Source: Flagellimonas pacifica
GTDB taxonomy: Bacteria; Bacteroidota; Bacteroidia; Flavobacteriales; Flavobacteriaceae
Direction: 5' to 3'
NCBI RefSeq assembly: GCF_900215465.1
Contig: NZ_OBEH01000007.1
Location: 139,092-203,091 of the forward strand
Length of the DNA: 64,000 bases
Below the pieces are notes generated by a model that searched no databases, was not told the DNA's origin, and was given only the letters and a program-made list of their open reading frames with translations. The position numbers and the translations under genes were made by a program. This document shows positions 36,574-44,880 of this stretch, in pieces; the stretch's first letter is position 1; each line of letters opens with the position of its first letter.

Positions 36574-38369
36574 GCTATTTTGTTTCGTTTTCTATCCACT
36601 TCCTTTAGGAAGATTTTACGAAGACGAAGATGATTTGGAGTTACCTCAACGTATTCATCCTTTTGGATGTATTCCAAAGCTTCTTCCAATGAAAATTTGA
36701 TGGCAGGTACAATTTTTGCCTTATCATCAGCACCAGCAGATCTTACATTGGACAGTTTTTTGGTCTTGGTCACGTTGATGGTCATATCATCCCCGCGTGA
36801 ATTTTCACCAATAACCTGTCCTTCATAAATATCTTCTCCTGGATCAATAAAAAACTTTCCTCTTTCTTGCAGCTTGTCAATAGAATAAGGAATTGCAGTT
36901 CCATTCTCCATGGAAACCAATGAACCATTTATACGTTGTGCAATGTCTCCTTTTAAGGGTTGGTATTCCAAAAATCGATGCGCCATAATGGCCTCACCGG
37001 CGGTAGCCGTCAATAATTGGTTTCGCAAGCCGATAATTCCCCTGGATGGAATCACAAATTCACATAACATTCTAGAACCTTTGGCTTCCATACTGGTCAT
37101 CTCTCCTTTTCGGATGGATACCATTTCCACAGCTTTTCCTGAAACCTCTTCTGGTAAATCGATGGTCAAATGCTCAACAGGTTCACATTTTACACCTTCA
37201 ATTTCTTTGATAATAACCTGTGGCTGCCCAATCTGAAGCTCGTAACCTTCCCTGCGCATAGTCTCAATCAATACTGAAAGGTGCAAAACTCCCCGACCGA
37301 ACACCATAAACTTATCGGCACTATCTGTTTCTTCAACGCGAAGGGCCAAATTCTTCTCCAATTCTTTTTCCAAACGCTCTTTGATGTGCCTAGAGGTAAC
37401 AAATTTTCCATCCTTGCCAAAAAATGGACTATCGTTGATGGTAAAGAGCATGCTCATTGTAGGTTCATCAATGGCAATGGTTTTTAATTTTTCTGGATTT
37501 TCAAAATCAGCAACGGTATCGCCAATTTCAAAACCTTCTACTCCAACTATGGCACAAATATCTCCTGCTTCTACTTCTTCTACTTTCTTGCGTCCTAATC
37601 CTTCAAAGGTAAAAAGCTCTTTAACCCTGGTCTTTACAATTGAACCATCTCTTTTCACCAAAGAAATCTGTTGTCCTTCCCTTAAAGTGCCACGTTGCAA
37701 TCTACCAATAGCAATACGGCCGGTAAAGGACGAAAAATCCAAGGAAGTAATCAGCATTTGTGTAGAGCCTTCTTCTGGTTTGAACTCAGGAACATGATCA
37801 ATGACCATATCCAACAAAGGTTCTATATTTTCTGTTTGGTTTTGCCAATCCTCACTCATCCAATTGTGTTTGGCAGATCCATAAACGGTTGGAAAATCAA
37901 GTTGCCATTCTTCTGCCCCAAGTTCGAACATCAAATCGAACACTTTCTCATGCACTTCTTCTGGGGTACAATTTTCTTTATCAACTTTGTTAATGACCAC
38001 GCAAGGCTTCAATCCTAAGTCAATAGCTTTTTGCAATACAAAACGGGTCTGGGGCATTGGTCCTTCAAAAGCATCCACCAACAACAAAACACCATCGGCC
38101 ATATTAAGAACACGTTCCACTTCGCCACCAAAATCGGCGTGACCAGGGGTATCAATAATATTTATTTTAGTGTCTTTATAAACAACAGAAACATTTTTGG
38201 AAACAATGGTTATTCCACGTTCACGTTCCAAATCGTTATTGTCCAAAATAAGATCACCCTTGTTTTCATTGTCGCGGAACAATTGGCAGTGAAACATAAT
38301 CTTATCAACCAAAGTAGTCTTACCGTGATCAACGTGGGCAATGATGGCAATATTCTTAATTTTGGACAT
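36570..38369 (-). CDS. typA: translational GTPase TypA/BipA
   Basis: 599 residues, ribosome-associated GTPase of the EF-G family involved in stress and low-temperature ribosome assembly. G1 AHVDHGKTTL, switch I RGITIVSKN, G3 DTPGHADFGGEVERVL, G4 NKVDKEN and the BipA-specific C-terminal region with SRMLCEFVIPSRGIIGLRNQLLT. Complete. Its promoter is visible upstream, and its 3' end overlaps ppgK by 4 bp with no terminator between. Confidence 0.96.
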   Translation of the reverse strand: MSKIKNIAIIAHVDHGKTTLVDKIMFHCQLFRDNENKGDLILDNNDLERERGITIVSKNVSVVYKDTKINIIDTPGHADFGGEVERVLNMADGVLLLVDAFEGPMPQTRFVLQKAIDLGLKPCVVINKVDKENCTPEEVHEKVFDLMFELGAEEWQLDFPTVYGSAKHNWMSEDWQNQTENIEPLLDMVIDHVPEFKPEEGSTQMLITSLDFSSFTGRIAIGRLQRGTLREGQQISLVKRDGSIVKTRVKELFTFEGLGRKKVEEVEAGDICAIVGVEGFEIGDTVADFENPEKLKTIAIDEPTMSMLFTINDSPFFGKDGKFVTSRHIKERLEKELEKNLALRVEETDSADKFMVFGRGVLHLSVLIETMRREGYELQIGQPQVIIKEIEGVKCEPVEHLTIDLPEEVSGKAVEMVSIRKGEMTSMEAKGSRMLCEFVIPSRGIIGLRNQLLTATAGEAIMAHRFLEYQPLKGDIAQRINGSLVSMENGTAIPYSIDKLQERGKFFIDPGEDIYEGQVIGENSRGDDMTINVTKTKKLSNVRSAGADDKAKIVPAIKFSLEEALEYIQKDEYVEVTPNHLRLRKIFLKEVDRKRNKIA

Positions 38370-38388
38370 AACCTATTTTTTAAGGCCG

Positions 38389-38417
38389 CAAAGATACTGC
38401 TATTTTCTACTTGTCAA
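38389..38417 (-). promoter_or_regulatory. promoter of typA
   Basis: On the minus strand TTGAC (38413-38417) is followed after about 16-18 bp by TATCTTTG (38389-38396), a good fit to the Bacteroidetes -33/-7 pattern. It lies 20 bp upstream of the ATG. Confidence 0.55.
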
Positions 38418-38466
38418 CACAATCAAAGGTTATTTTTATCTTACTGATTTTGAGAGAGTTCTAACA

Positions 38467-39012
38467 TTATGGATTTTTACGTAAAACCCAGCCCAACTTT
38501 AGGGCAAGAAATAGCCCAACATTATCATCAAATTCATCAAAAAAATAAGCGGGACCTGCCTCAAACCTAAAACTTAGTCCTTTATGCCCTGTACGCTGTA
38601 TCCCATATACAACTCCAGCACCTGCAAAGAAGTCAGATGCATAGTCCAAATCCCCAATAATTGCTTTTCCACTTTGTGCTGCAATCATAGGCGCAATATA
38701 GTTACCCGTATTTCCCGAAATATGTTTTCCTTTTTCCAACCTACGTTGCATATTATAGTAGTAGCGGTATTGTAACCTTCCAATGGGATAAACGCCAAAA
38801 GCAGTCTCACAACCCGTACATCCACGGAATGCAAAACCCATAGTTGCTTCTGCAGTTAAAGTTGAATTGGCCGAAATTCCTTGTTCATAAATCGCCCCTG
38901 GAAGCAAAAAATTAAGGGTAAATTGTTGCTTTTCAACATTTGAGGAATTTTGTGCAATTGAACTTTGAAGTGATAAAATCAGAAAAGCGGAAATCATTAG
39001 TACTTTTGACAT
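38467..39012 (-). CDS. small outer-membrane beta-barrel protein
   Basis: 181 residues from the ATG at 39012 (signal peptide MSKVLMISAFLILSLQSSIAQ); the frame is open 19 codons further but those residues lack signal character. The mature part has barrel-like strands (QFTLNFLLPGAIYEQGIS, LQYRYYYNMQRR, FFAGAGVVYGIQ, GLFLALKLGWVLRKNP), with two cysteines in RGCTGCE. No named family recognised. Divergent from kdsA. Confidence 0.65.
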   Translation of the reverse strand: MSKVLMISAFLILSLQSSIAQNSSNVEKQQFTLNFLLPGAIYEQGISANSTLTAEATMGFAFRGCTGCETAFGVYPIGRLQYRYYYNMQRRLEKGKHISGNTGNYIAPMIAAQSGKAIIGDLDYASDFFAGAGVVYGIQRTGHKGLSFRFEAGPAYFFDEFDDNVGLFLALKLGWVLRKNP

Positions 39013-39115
39013 AGATATTGATGTTTGGTTTAGATGGACAGCTTTCACAATTATCAAGCCAAAAATCATTCCAACATCGCTTCATTTGCACCATTTTAAA
39101 GTTTGGTAGATAGAG

Positions 39116-39123
39116 TATCTTTG
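39116..39123 (+). promoter_or_regulatory. -7 promoter element of kdsA
   Basis: TATCTTTG, an exact TAnnTTTG match, 17 bp before the kdsA ATG. Confidence 0.55.
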
Positions 39124-39140
39124 CAAAAACTTTTACCAAA

Positions 39141-39959
39141 ATGGATCTTTCTTATATTCCTCAAATAAAACATCTCAACAGTGACAATTTCTTTCTATTG
39201 GCAGGACCATGTGCCATTGAAGGAGAGGACATGGCACTCAAAATAGCCGAAAGGATAGTTTCCATTACAACTCAGCTTCAGATTCCTTTCGTATTCAAAG
39301 GAAGTTTTAAAAAGGCCAATCGGAGCAGGATTGATTCGTTCACTGGAATTGGAGATGAAAAAGCCCTAAAAATACTAAGAAAGGTTTCAGAAACTTTTGA
39401 AGTTCCAACAGTAACCGATATTCATGAAGTTTCTGATGCAGAAAAAGCCGCGGAATATGTTGATGTGTTGCAAATACCTGCTTTTTTGGTTCGCCAGACC
39501 GATTTGGTAGTGGCTGCTGCCAAAACAGGCAAAGTCGTAAATCTGAAAAAAGGGCAATTTATGAGTCCGGAAAGTATGCAACATGCGGTAAAAAAAGTAA
39601 AAGAATCCAGCAATGATCAGGCCTGGATCACGGATCGCGGTACCATGTTTGGTTATCAAGATATGATTGTTGATTTTCGTGGGATTCCCACCATGAAGCA
39701 ATATGCCCCTGTGGTTTTGGATGTGACGCATTCCTTGCAACAGCCCAATCAATCCTCTGGAGTTACTGGTGGAAGACCGGCCTTGATAGAAACCATGGCA
39801 CGCGCTGGAATAGCGGCGGGTGTGGATGGGCTTTTTATGGAAACCCATTTTGATCCAAAAAATGCAAAAAGCGATGGAGCCAATATGCTTGATTTGAGTT
39901 TATTGGAAAAGTTACTTACCAATTTGACGGCCATCAGAAAGGTTATTACCCAACTATAA
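39141..39959 (+). CDS. kdsA: 3-deoxy-8-phosphooctulonate synthase
   Basis: 272 residues. Condenses phosphoenolpyruvate and arabinose 5-phosphate to Kdo 8-phosphate for lipopolysaccharide inner core. The signature stretches AGPCAIEGEDMAL, FKGSFKKANRSRIDSF, ITDRGTMFGYQDMIVD and DVTHSLQQPNQSSG are present. The last codons differ from an almost identical copy of the gene's 3' end found at 41948-42071: here the protein ends IRKVITQL, the copy ends IRKTLNSLN. The DUF3857 gene follows after 18 bp. Confidence 0.96.
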   Translation: MDLSYIPQIKHLNSDNFFLLAGPCAIEGEDMALKIAERIVSITTQLQIPFVFKGSFKKANRSRIDSFTGIGDEKALKILRKVSETFEVPTVTDIHEVSDAEKAAEYVDVLQIPAFLVRQTDLVVAAAKTGKVVNLKKGQFMSPESMQHAVKKVKESSNDQAWITDRGTMFGYQDMIVDFRGIPTMKQYAPVVLDVTHSLQQPNQSSGVTGGRPALIETMARAGIAAGVDGLFMETHFDPKNAKSDGANMLDLSLLEKLLTNLTAIRKVITQL

Positions 39960-39977
39960 TCGTCAAAATTCATTTGA

Positions 39978-41933
39978 ATGAAACATTATATCTGCCTTTG
40001 GCTGATTGTGAGTTCTTTCTATGCAACGGCCCAGGTTGAATTTGGAAGAATAAGACAATCAGATTTTGAATTAAAAACTTACGAAAAAGATACCACAGCC
40101 AATGCCGTTGTTCTTTTTGAAAAGGGAAACTATTATTTTGATGTAATCCAAAAGAAGATTCAATTGGTAAAAGAATACCATGTTCGCATCAAAATTCTAA
40201 ATGAAAAAGGAATGGATAAAGCCAATATTTCCATTCCCTATTATCGAAATGAAAAGTCAAAAGAATATATCCAAAAAATTGACGCCATAAATCATAATGG
40301 TCATGTCAAAACTGTAATACCAAAGGGAAAGATGTACGATGTGGATGTTAACGAACGGTGGTCAGAAAAGCGTTTTACATTTTCGAATGTCAAAGAATGT
40401 TCCATAATTGAATATAAATACAAACTAGTTTCTCCTTTTCTATTCAACCTTGACGGATGGACATTTCAATCAGACATACCAAAGATATTCAGTGAATTCA
40501 AGGCCAAGATTCCCGGGAATTATGTATACAATCGCTCTCTACATGGTTCTTTAAAACTTACATTGGAAGAAGCTGAAGTGGAAAAGAATTGTTTTCATGT
40601 ACCAGGTTATTCCCAAGCTGCTGCCTGTGAAGTCATTACCTATGCAATGAAAGATATCCCAGCTATAGAAAAAGACGAACAATTCATGCTTGCAGAATCA
40701 AATTATACTTCCCGTATTGAGTTTGAACTCTCTGAAATGCAGAGGTTGGATGGCTCTAAAAAAAGGTTTTCAAAAACTTGGAAAGATGTTGACCGTGAAT
40801 TTAAATCAGATCGTGATATAGGGAGACAGCTCAGAAAGAAGGATTTTTTTGAGAAAAATGTTCCTTCGGAAATTTTTATGGAAAAGGATTCTTTTCTACG
40901 CGCAAAAAAAATCTATGACTTTGTCAAAAATCACTTTACTTGGAATGAAAAATATGGAATCTATAGGGATGTAAGAGTCAAAGAAGCCTATCAAAACAAA
41001 TTGGGAAATATAGCTGAGATTAATATTTCATTGATTAATTTACTTAATGCTGGCGGAATAGATACCGATCTTATGCTACTCTCCACAAGAGATAATGGAC
41101 TTCCAAAAAAGATATATCCGGTAATCACCGATTTTAACTATGTTGTTGCCAAAACCAATATCAATGGCAAGGATTATCTTTTGGACGCAACCTCCAAACT
41201 CAATCCTTTTGGAATGCTTCCGTATCGATGCCTAAATCTTTATGGCAGGGTAATGGATTTTGATAAAGAAAGCTACTGGTTCTATATTGAACCGGAAAAG
41301 ACAAACAGGGTTCGAATTATGGGCACTGCTACCTTTAATCTTCAAGAAGGCACTATCAAAGGAAAATTGAGGGAAACTAATCAAGGCTACAATGCCATTT
41401 TAAAGTACAACCAAATCAATTCCAACTCAAAAGAAGACTATCTAAAGGGAATAGAGGAAAAATCATCCCTTGATTTTTATATTGATGATTATACCTTTCA
41501 AACGGATAAGAGCAATGAAAAATTGACAACGGAAATTTATGAATTCACTACCGAGGGCATTAATAAAAATGATGTTATTTATTTTAATCCCTTTCTTGTG
41601 AGATTCTTTGAACGGAACCCTTTTTTAAAAGATGTACGTTATTTCCCGGTTGATTTTGGTTATCCAAGGAAATACGAATATAATATTACATACTCCATAC
41701 CGAACGACTATGAAGTGCAATCACTACCAGAAAAAAAAATCATTACTTTACCAAATGGGACCGGCTCAATAAAATTTTCTTGCGCTGCACAAGGTAAATT
41801 TGTGACTTCCCGATACTTTTTAAATATTAATCATTCCCATTTTGATTCGGAATCTTATCCCTATTTAAAGAAGTTTTTTCAAATTGCCGTGAATATTGAG
41901 AAAAACTCGATTATTAAAATAGAGAAAAAATAA
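39978..41933 (+). CDS. DUF3857 / transglutaminase-like exported protein, apparently without catalytic Cys
   Basis: 651 residues. Signal peptide ending FYATAQ, then DUF3857 (beta-rich, residues about 50-220: KEYHVRIKILNEKGMDKANI), then a transglutaminase-like domain (near residues 305-420: AKKIYDFVKNHFTWNEKYG, NKLGNIAEINISLINLLNAGG, VVAKTNINGKDYLLDATSKLNP). The position expected for the nucleophile Cys in this fold reads GNIAEIN, as in many Bacteroidetes members, so the domain is probably non-catalytic. It lies between kdsA and a displaced copy of the kdsA 3' end. Confidence 0.82.
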   Translation: MKHYICLWLIVSSFYATAQVEFGRIRQSDFELKTYEKDTTANAVVLFEKGNYYFDVIQKKIQLVKEYHVRIKILNEKGMDKANISIPYYRNEKSKEYIQKIDAINHNGHVKTVIPKGKMYDVDVNERWSEKRFTFSNVKECSIIEYKYKLVSPFLFNLDGWTFQSDIPKIFSEFKAKIPGNYVYNRSLHGSLKLTLEEAEVEKNCFHVPGYSQAAACEVITYAMKDIPAIEKDEQFMLAESNYTSRIEFELSEMQRLDGSKKRFSKTWKDVDREFKSDRDIGRQLRKKDFFEKNVPSEIFMEKDSFLRAKKIYDFVKNHFTWNEKYGIYRDVRVKEAYQNKLGNIAEINISLINLLNAGGIDTDLMLLSTRDNGLPKKIYPVITDFNYVVAKTNINGKDYLLDATSKLNPFGMLPYRCLNLYGRVMDFDKESYWFYIEPEKTNRVRIMGTATFNLQEGTIKGKLRETNQGYNAILKYNQINSNSKEDYLKGIEEKSSLDFYIDDYTFQTDKSNEKLTTEIYEFTTEGINKNDVIYFNPFLVRFFERNPFLKDVRYFPVDFGYPRKYEYNITYSIPNDYEVQSLPEKKIITLPNGTGSIKFSCAAQGKFVTSRYFLNINHSHFDSESYPYLKKFFQIAVNIEKNSIIKIEKK

Positions 41934-41947
41934 AATATTCTACCCAC

Positions 41948-42071
41948 GGAAACCCATTTTGACCCAAAAAATGCAAAAAGCGATGGAGCCAATATGCTTG
42001 ATTTGAGTTTATTGGAAAAGTTACTTACCAATTTGACGGCCATTCGAAAAACACTGAATAGCTTGAACTAG
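41948..42071 (+). pseudogene. displaced copy of the kdsA 3' end
   Basis: Bases 41948-42049 match 39839-39940 of kdsA with 3 differences in 102 bases (T/C at 39854/41963 and CA/TC at 39935-39936/42044-42045), all synonymous in the kdsA frame. In that frame the copy then runs on to a different, intact ending IRKTLNSLN and a TAG stop at 42069-42071. It has no start codon and is not a gene. It looks like the original or donor tail of kdsA left behind by recombination that placed the DUF3857 gene here. Confidence 0.9.
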
Positions 42072-42142
42072 GTCTCTTTTCTTTTAGAATATTGATTCTC
42101 CAATGTTTAAATGGCTAAATTAATGGCTTTAAATATTGAGTA

Positions 42143-43450
42143 ATGTATTGGATGCGACTTTTTTTCATACTCCCATTTTTATGTTTTTTTTCATGCAAGC
42201 AACCCATAAAAACTATAAAGATTGATAACCAAAAACCCAACATCATCCTAATAATGGCCGATGATTTGGGATATGAAACCATAGAAGCATATGGAGGTGC
42301 CAGCTATAAAACACCGCACTTAAACCAACTTGCCAAAAATGGAATGCTCTTTAAGCATTGTTATTCCACTCCACTTTGTACACCTTCCCGTGTACAGATT
42401 ATGACCGGAAAATATAATTCTAGAAATTATATTGGTTTTGGGCTATTGGATTCTTCTGAAAAAACCTTTGCCCATTATATGAAAGAGGCGGGCTATTCTA
42501 CTTTTATTACTGGAAAATGGCAGCTTCTTGGCAACAAACACCAACAACAATTGGCTGGAGGCAGAAAAGGTACAACTCCGGAAAAAGCAGGTTTTGATGA
42601 TTACTGCCTTTGGCAAATTGATGAAAAAGGTTCGCGATACAAAAGCCCTCTTTTAACGGACAAAAAGGGTTCCAAGGAATACCCAAATCGTTTTGGATCG
42701 GACATTTTTGTAGAACGTATTGAGTCATTTATGGACCAAAACAAGGACGCTCCAATGTTCATATACTATCCCATGGTATTAACTCATGACCCATTTGTTC
42801 CCACGCCCTCCAATTCCAATTTCAAGGATTTCGATACTAAATCAAAAGTTAACGACACCTTATATTTTGGTGAAATGGTGAGCTATATGGATAGGCTTGT
42901 CGGGCAGATTGTAAAAAAAACAGAAGAACTAAAAATTCAAAATAATACCTTGATACTTTTTGTAGGCGATAACGGAACCGACCGCGATATTACTTCAATG
43001 GTAGATGGGACAGCTTTGAAAGGACATAAAGGTTTTACAACAAGTGCTGGGACTCATGTGCCACTAATTGCTTATTGGAACGGGAAAATCCAAAAAGGGA
43101 GCATTAATGAGAACCTGATTGATTTTACAGATTTTTTACCAACCATGATTGAAGCCGCCACTCAAAAAAAACTTGAACCTTCTTTGACTGACGGTGTCAG
43201 TTTTTATCCTCAATTTTTTGGAAACAATGATTCAGCACGAGAATGGATTTTTTGCCATTATGACCCTAACTGGGGAAACTTTACTCCAAAAAGATATGTG
43301 CAAAACAAAAAATGGAAGTTGTATGAAAATGGTGAATATTACAATTTGGAAAATGATATTCTTGAGAAACATCCTTTGGATGAAACCCAGATTCCCGATT
43401 CAGTCAAACCTGTAATTTCCAAGTTTGAAAGAGTACTGTCTAAATACTAA
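42143..43450 (+). CDS. sulfatase (type I), lipoprotein
   Basis: 435 residues. N-terminal lipoprotein signal ending FLCFFSC, then the alkaline-phosphatase-superfamily sulfatase domain: metal-binding IIMADDLGYETIEAYG, formylglycine motif CTPSRVQIMTGKY (Cys79 is the residue converted to formylglycine), GKWQL and the metal site VGDNGTD. It should hydrolyse sulfate esters of a polysaccharide or small molecule at the cell envelope; no other polysaccharide-degradation genes are adjacent, so the substrate is open. Confidence 0.9.
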   Translation: MYWMRLFFILPFLCFFSCKQPIKTIKIDNQKPNIILIMADDLGYETIEAYGGASYKTPHLNQLAKNGMLFKHCYSTPLCTPSRVQIMTGKYNSRNYIGFGLLDSSEKTFAHYMKEAGYSTFITGKWQLLGNKHQQQLAGGRKGTTPEKAGFDDYCLWQIDEKGSRYKSPLLTDKKGSKEYPNRFGSDIFVERIESFMDQNKDAPMFIYYPMVLTHDPFVPTPSNSNFKDFDTKSKVNDTLYFGEMVSYMDRLVGQIVKKTEELKIQNNTLILFVGDNGTDRDITSMVDGTALKGHKGFTTSAGTHVPLIAYWNGKIQKGSINENLIDFTDFLPTMIEAATQKKLEPSLTDGVSFYPQFFGNNDSAREWIFCHYDPNWGNFTPKRYVQNKKWKLYENGEYYNLENDILEKHPLDETQIPDSVKPVISKFERVLSKY

Positions 43451-43465
43451 AAACAGTAGGATTAA

Positions 43466-43831
43466 TCATTTCCAAAATCCTTTGTGATTTACCTTGTAGG
43501 CGTCTTGCAGTACTTCTACCAATACATTACCGTCAATATCTCCTAATGTATGGTGCCTTAAAGATTTCATTATCTTACGTCCTTCAGTTACCATTTTATC
43601 CGAATGAACGGTTAAATGGACAGAGCTCCAAAAGCCTACATCCACATAAGGTTTCTTTTTGGGGACATTTAAATAACAGAAAGGTTTTCCATCCAAATAA
43701 TAAAAAGGAATACGGTATTTGAACTTTAGTTCAAGATCAGGTATAGTTGCCTCAATAATTACCTGTAACTGTAATAATATACTTTTAAAGGGTTCTTTTT
43801 GGGAAAGGATATATTCTTCAGCTGGGTTCAT
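43466..43831 (-). CDS. DUF1801 (YdhG-like) protein
   Basis: 121 residues. DUF1801 features: a helical N-terminus (PFKSILLQLQVIIEATIPD), LKFKYRIPFYYLDGKPFCYLN with the conserved aromatic pocket, YVDVGFWSS and RKIMKSLRHHTLGDID. Small cytoplasmic alpha/beta protein family without a known reaction. Convergent with the sulfatase gene 16 bp away. Confidence 0.85.
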   Translation of the reverse strand: MNPAEEYILSQKEPFKSILLQLQVIIEATIPDLELKFKYRIPFYYLDGKPFCYLNVPKKKPYVDVGFWSSVHLTVHSDKMVTEGRKIMKSLRHHTLGDIDGNVLVEVLQDAYKVNHKGFWK

Positions 43832-43898
43832 GATTCAAAAATAATCGGTCAATTCATAATTTTATGTAAAAATGGTATGTCATAAGAAAATAATATTA

Positions 43899-43923
43899 AC
43901 TTTGAAATTCAAAGTACTTTAAA
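43899..43923 (+). promoter_or_regulatory. operator-like repeat 1, before the membrane protein/wHTH/creD operon
   Basis: 25 bp ending directly at the ATG. It contains the dyad ACTTTG-n5-CAAAGT and an overlapping palindrome AAAGTACTTT. It differs by one base from the copy at 44847-44871 upstream of creD. Probable binding site of the wHTH regulator encoded between them. Confidence 0.7.
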
Positions 43924-44532
43924 ATGGAATCAAAAAAATACTTGAACGATATCATACAAATCAAAGATATGATGAGTCGTTCGTCTCGTTTTATATCTTT
44001 AAGCGGACTTTCCGGGATTCTTGCGGGCATTTACGCCATCACCGGAGCTGTTATTGCCTATATCTTCTTGTTACCGGATATCAATAGTGATGTCATCTTG
44101 CACAGCTGGAACTTTAGAATGATCGTTGCAATCTTGATTGCGGTTGCTATTCTCAGCTTTGTCACTGCCTATTTACTAACCTCACGAAAAGCCAAAAAGA
44201 ACAATGAAAAAATTTGGGACGATACCACCAAACGACTGCTCATCAATTTCTTGATTCCTCTGGTCACCGGGGGAATCTATATCCTTATCAAACTAAATAG
44301 CCAACATTACGGGCTTACCGGTTCATTAATGCTCATTTTTTATGGCTTAGCACTCGTCAACGCATCAAAATATACCATCGGAAATATCAAATATTTGGGT
44401 TATGCTGAGATTATCATTGGATTGATTTGCGCAGCTTTCCCTGGCTATGGTTTCTGGTTTTGGATCTTAGGCTTTGGTTTATTACATATTATCTACGGTA
44501 GTCTGATGTACTTTAAGGAGCAAAAAGGGTAA
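43924..44532 (+). CDS. integral membrane protein of the creD operon
   Basis: 202 residues with about five membrane segments (for example FISLSGLSGILAGIYAIT, MIVAILIAVAILSFVTAY, YAEIIIGLICAAFPGYGFWFW). Not a named family that I recognise. It starts directly at an operator-like repeat and ends 1 bp before the wHTH gene, so the two are co-transcribed. Confidence 0.75.
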   Translation: MESKKYLNDIIQIKDMMSRSSRFISLSGLSGILAGIYAITGAVIAYIFLLPDINSDVILHSWNFRMIVAILIAVAILSFVTAYLLTSRKAKKNNEKIWDDTTKRLLINFLIPLVTGGIYILIKLNSQHYGLTGSLMLIFYGLALVNASKYTIGNIKYLGYAEIIIGLICAAFPGYGFWFWILGFGLLHIIYGSLMYFKEQKG

Positions 44533-44533
44533 C

Positions 44534-44830
44534 ATGGGGCTCATAGACAACATCAACAAACTATTTGACCATCGCATTCGGTTGGGGATAATGTCCATTC
44601 TTATGGTAAATGAAGAGGTGGACTTCAATAGATTGAAGGAACTGCTCAACGTTACTGATGGTAATTTGGCCAGCCATACCAAAACCCTTGAAAAGGCCGA
44701 ATATATAAAGATTGAAAAATCATTCATTGGAAAAAAACCCAATACCAGATACTCAGCTACCAAATTGGGAAAATTATCCTTTAAAAAACACATAGAGGCA
44801 TTGGAACACATCATTAAAAATCAAACATAA
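44534..44830 (+). CDS. winged-helix transcriptional regulator
   Basis: 98 residues: DHRIRLGIMSILMVNEEVDFNRLKELLNVTDGNLASHTKTLEKAEYI is a winged-helix DNA-binding domain (MarR/ArsR-like) followed by the beta wing KSFIGKKPNTRYSAT. Probably binds the two repeats at 43899-43923 and 44847-44871 and so controls its own operon and creD. Confidence 0.85.
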   Translation: MGLIDNINKLFDHRIRLGIMSILMVNEEVDFNRLKELLNVTDGNLASHTKTLEKAEYIKIEKSFIGKKPNTRYSATKLGKLSFKKHIEALEHIIKNQT

Positions 44831-44846
44831 ATTTTTTTATCAATTC

Positions 44847-44871
44847 ACTTTGAAATACAAAGTACTTTAAA
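44847..44871 (+). promoter_or_regulatory. operator-like repeat 2, before creD
   Basis: Identical to the repeat at 43899-43923 in 24 of 25 positions, ending 9 bp before the creD ATG. Same ACTTTG/CAAAGT dyad and AAAGTACTTT palindrome. Confidence 0.7.
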
Positions 44872-44880
44872 TTATATTAT

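Noticed and set aside
39387..39848. 153-residue minus-strand frame
   Set aside because: Antisense to kdsA, whose motifs are intact.
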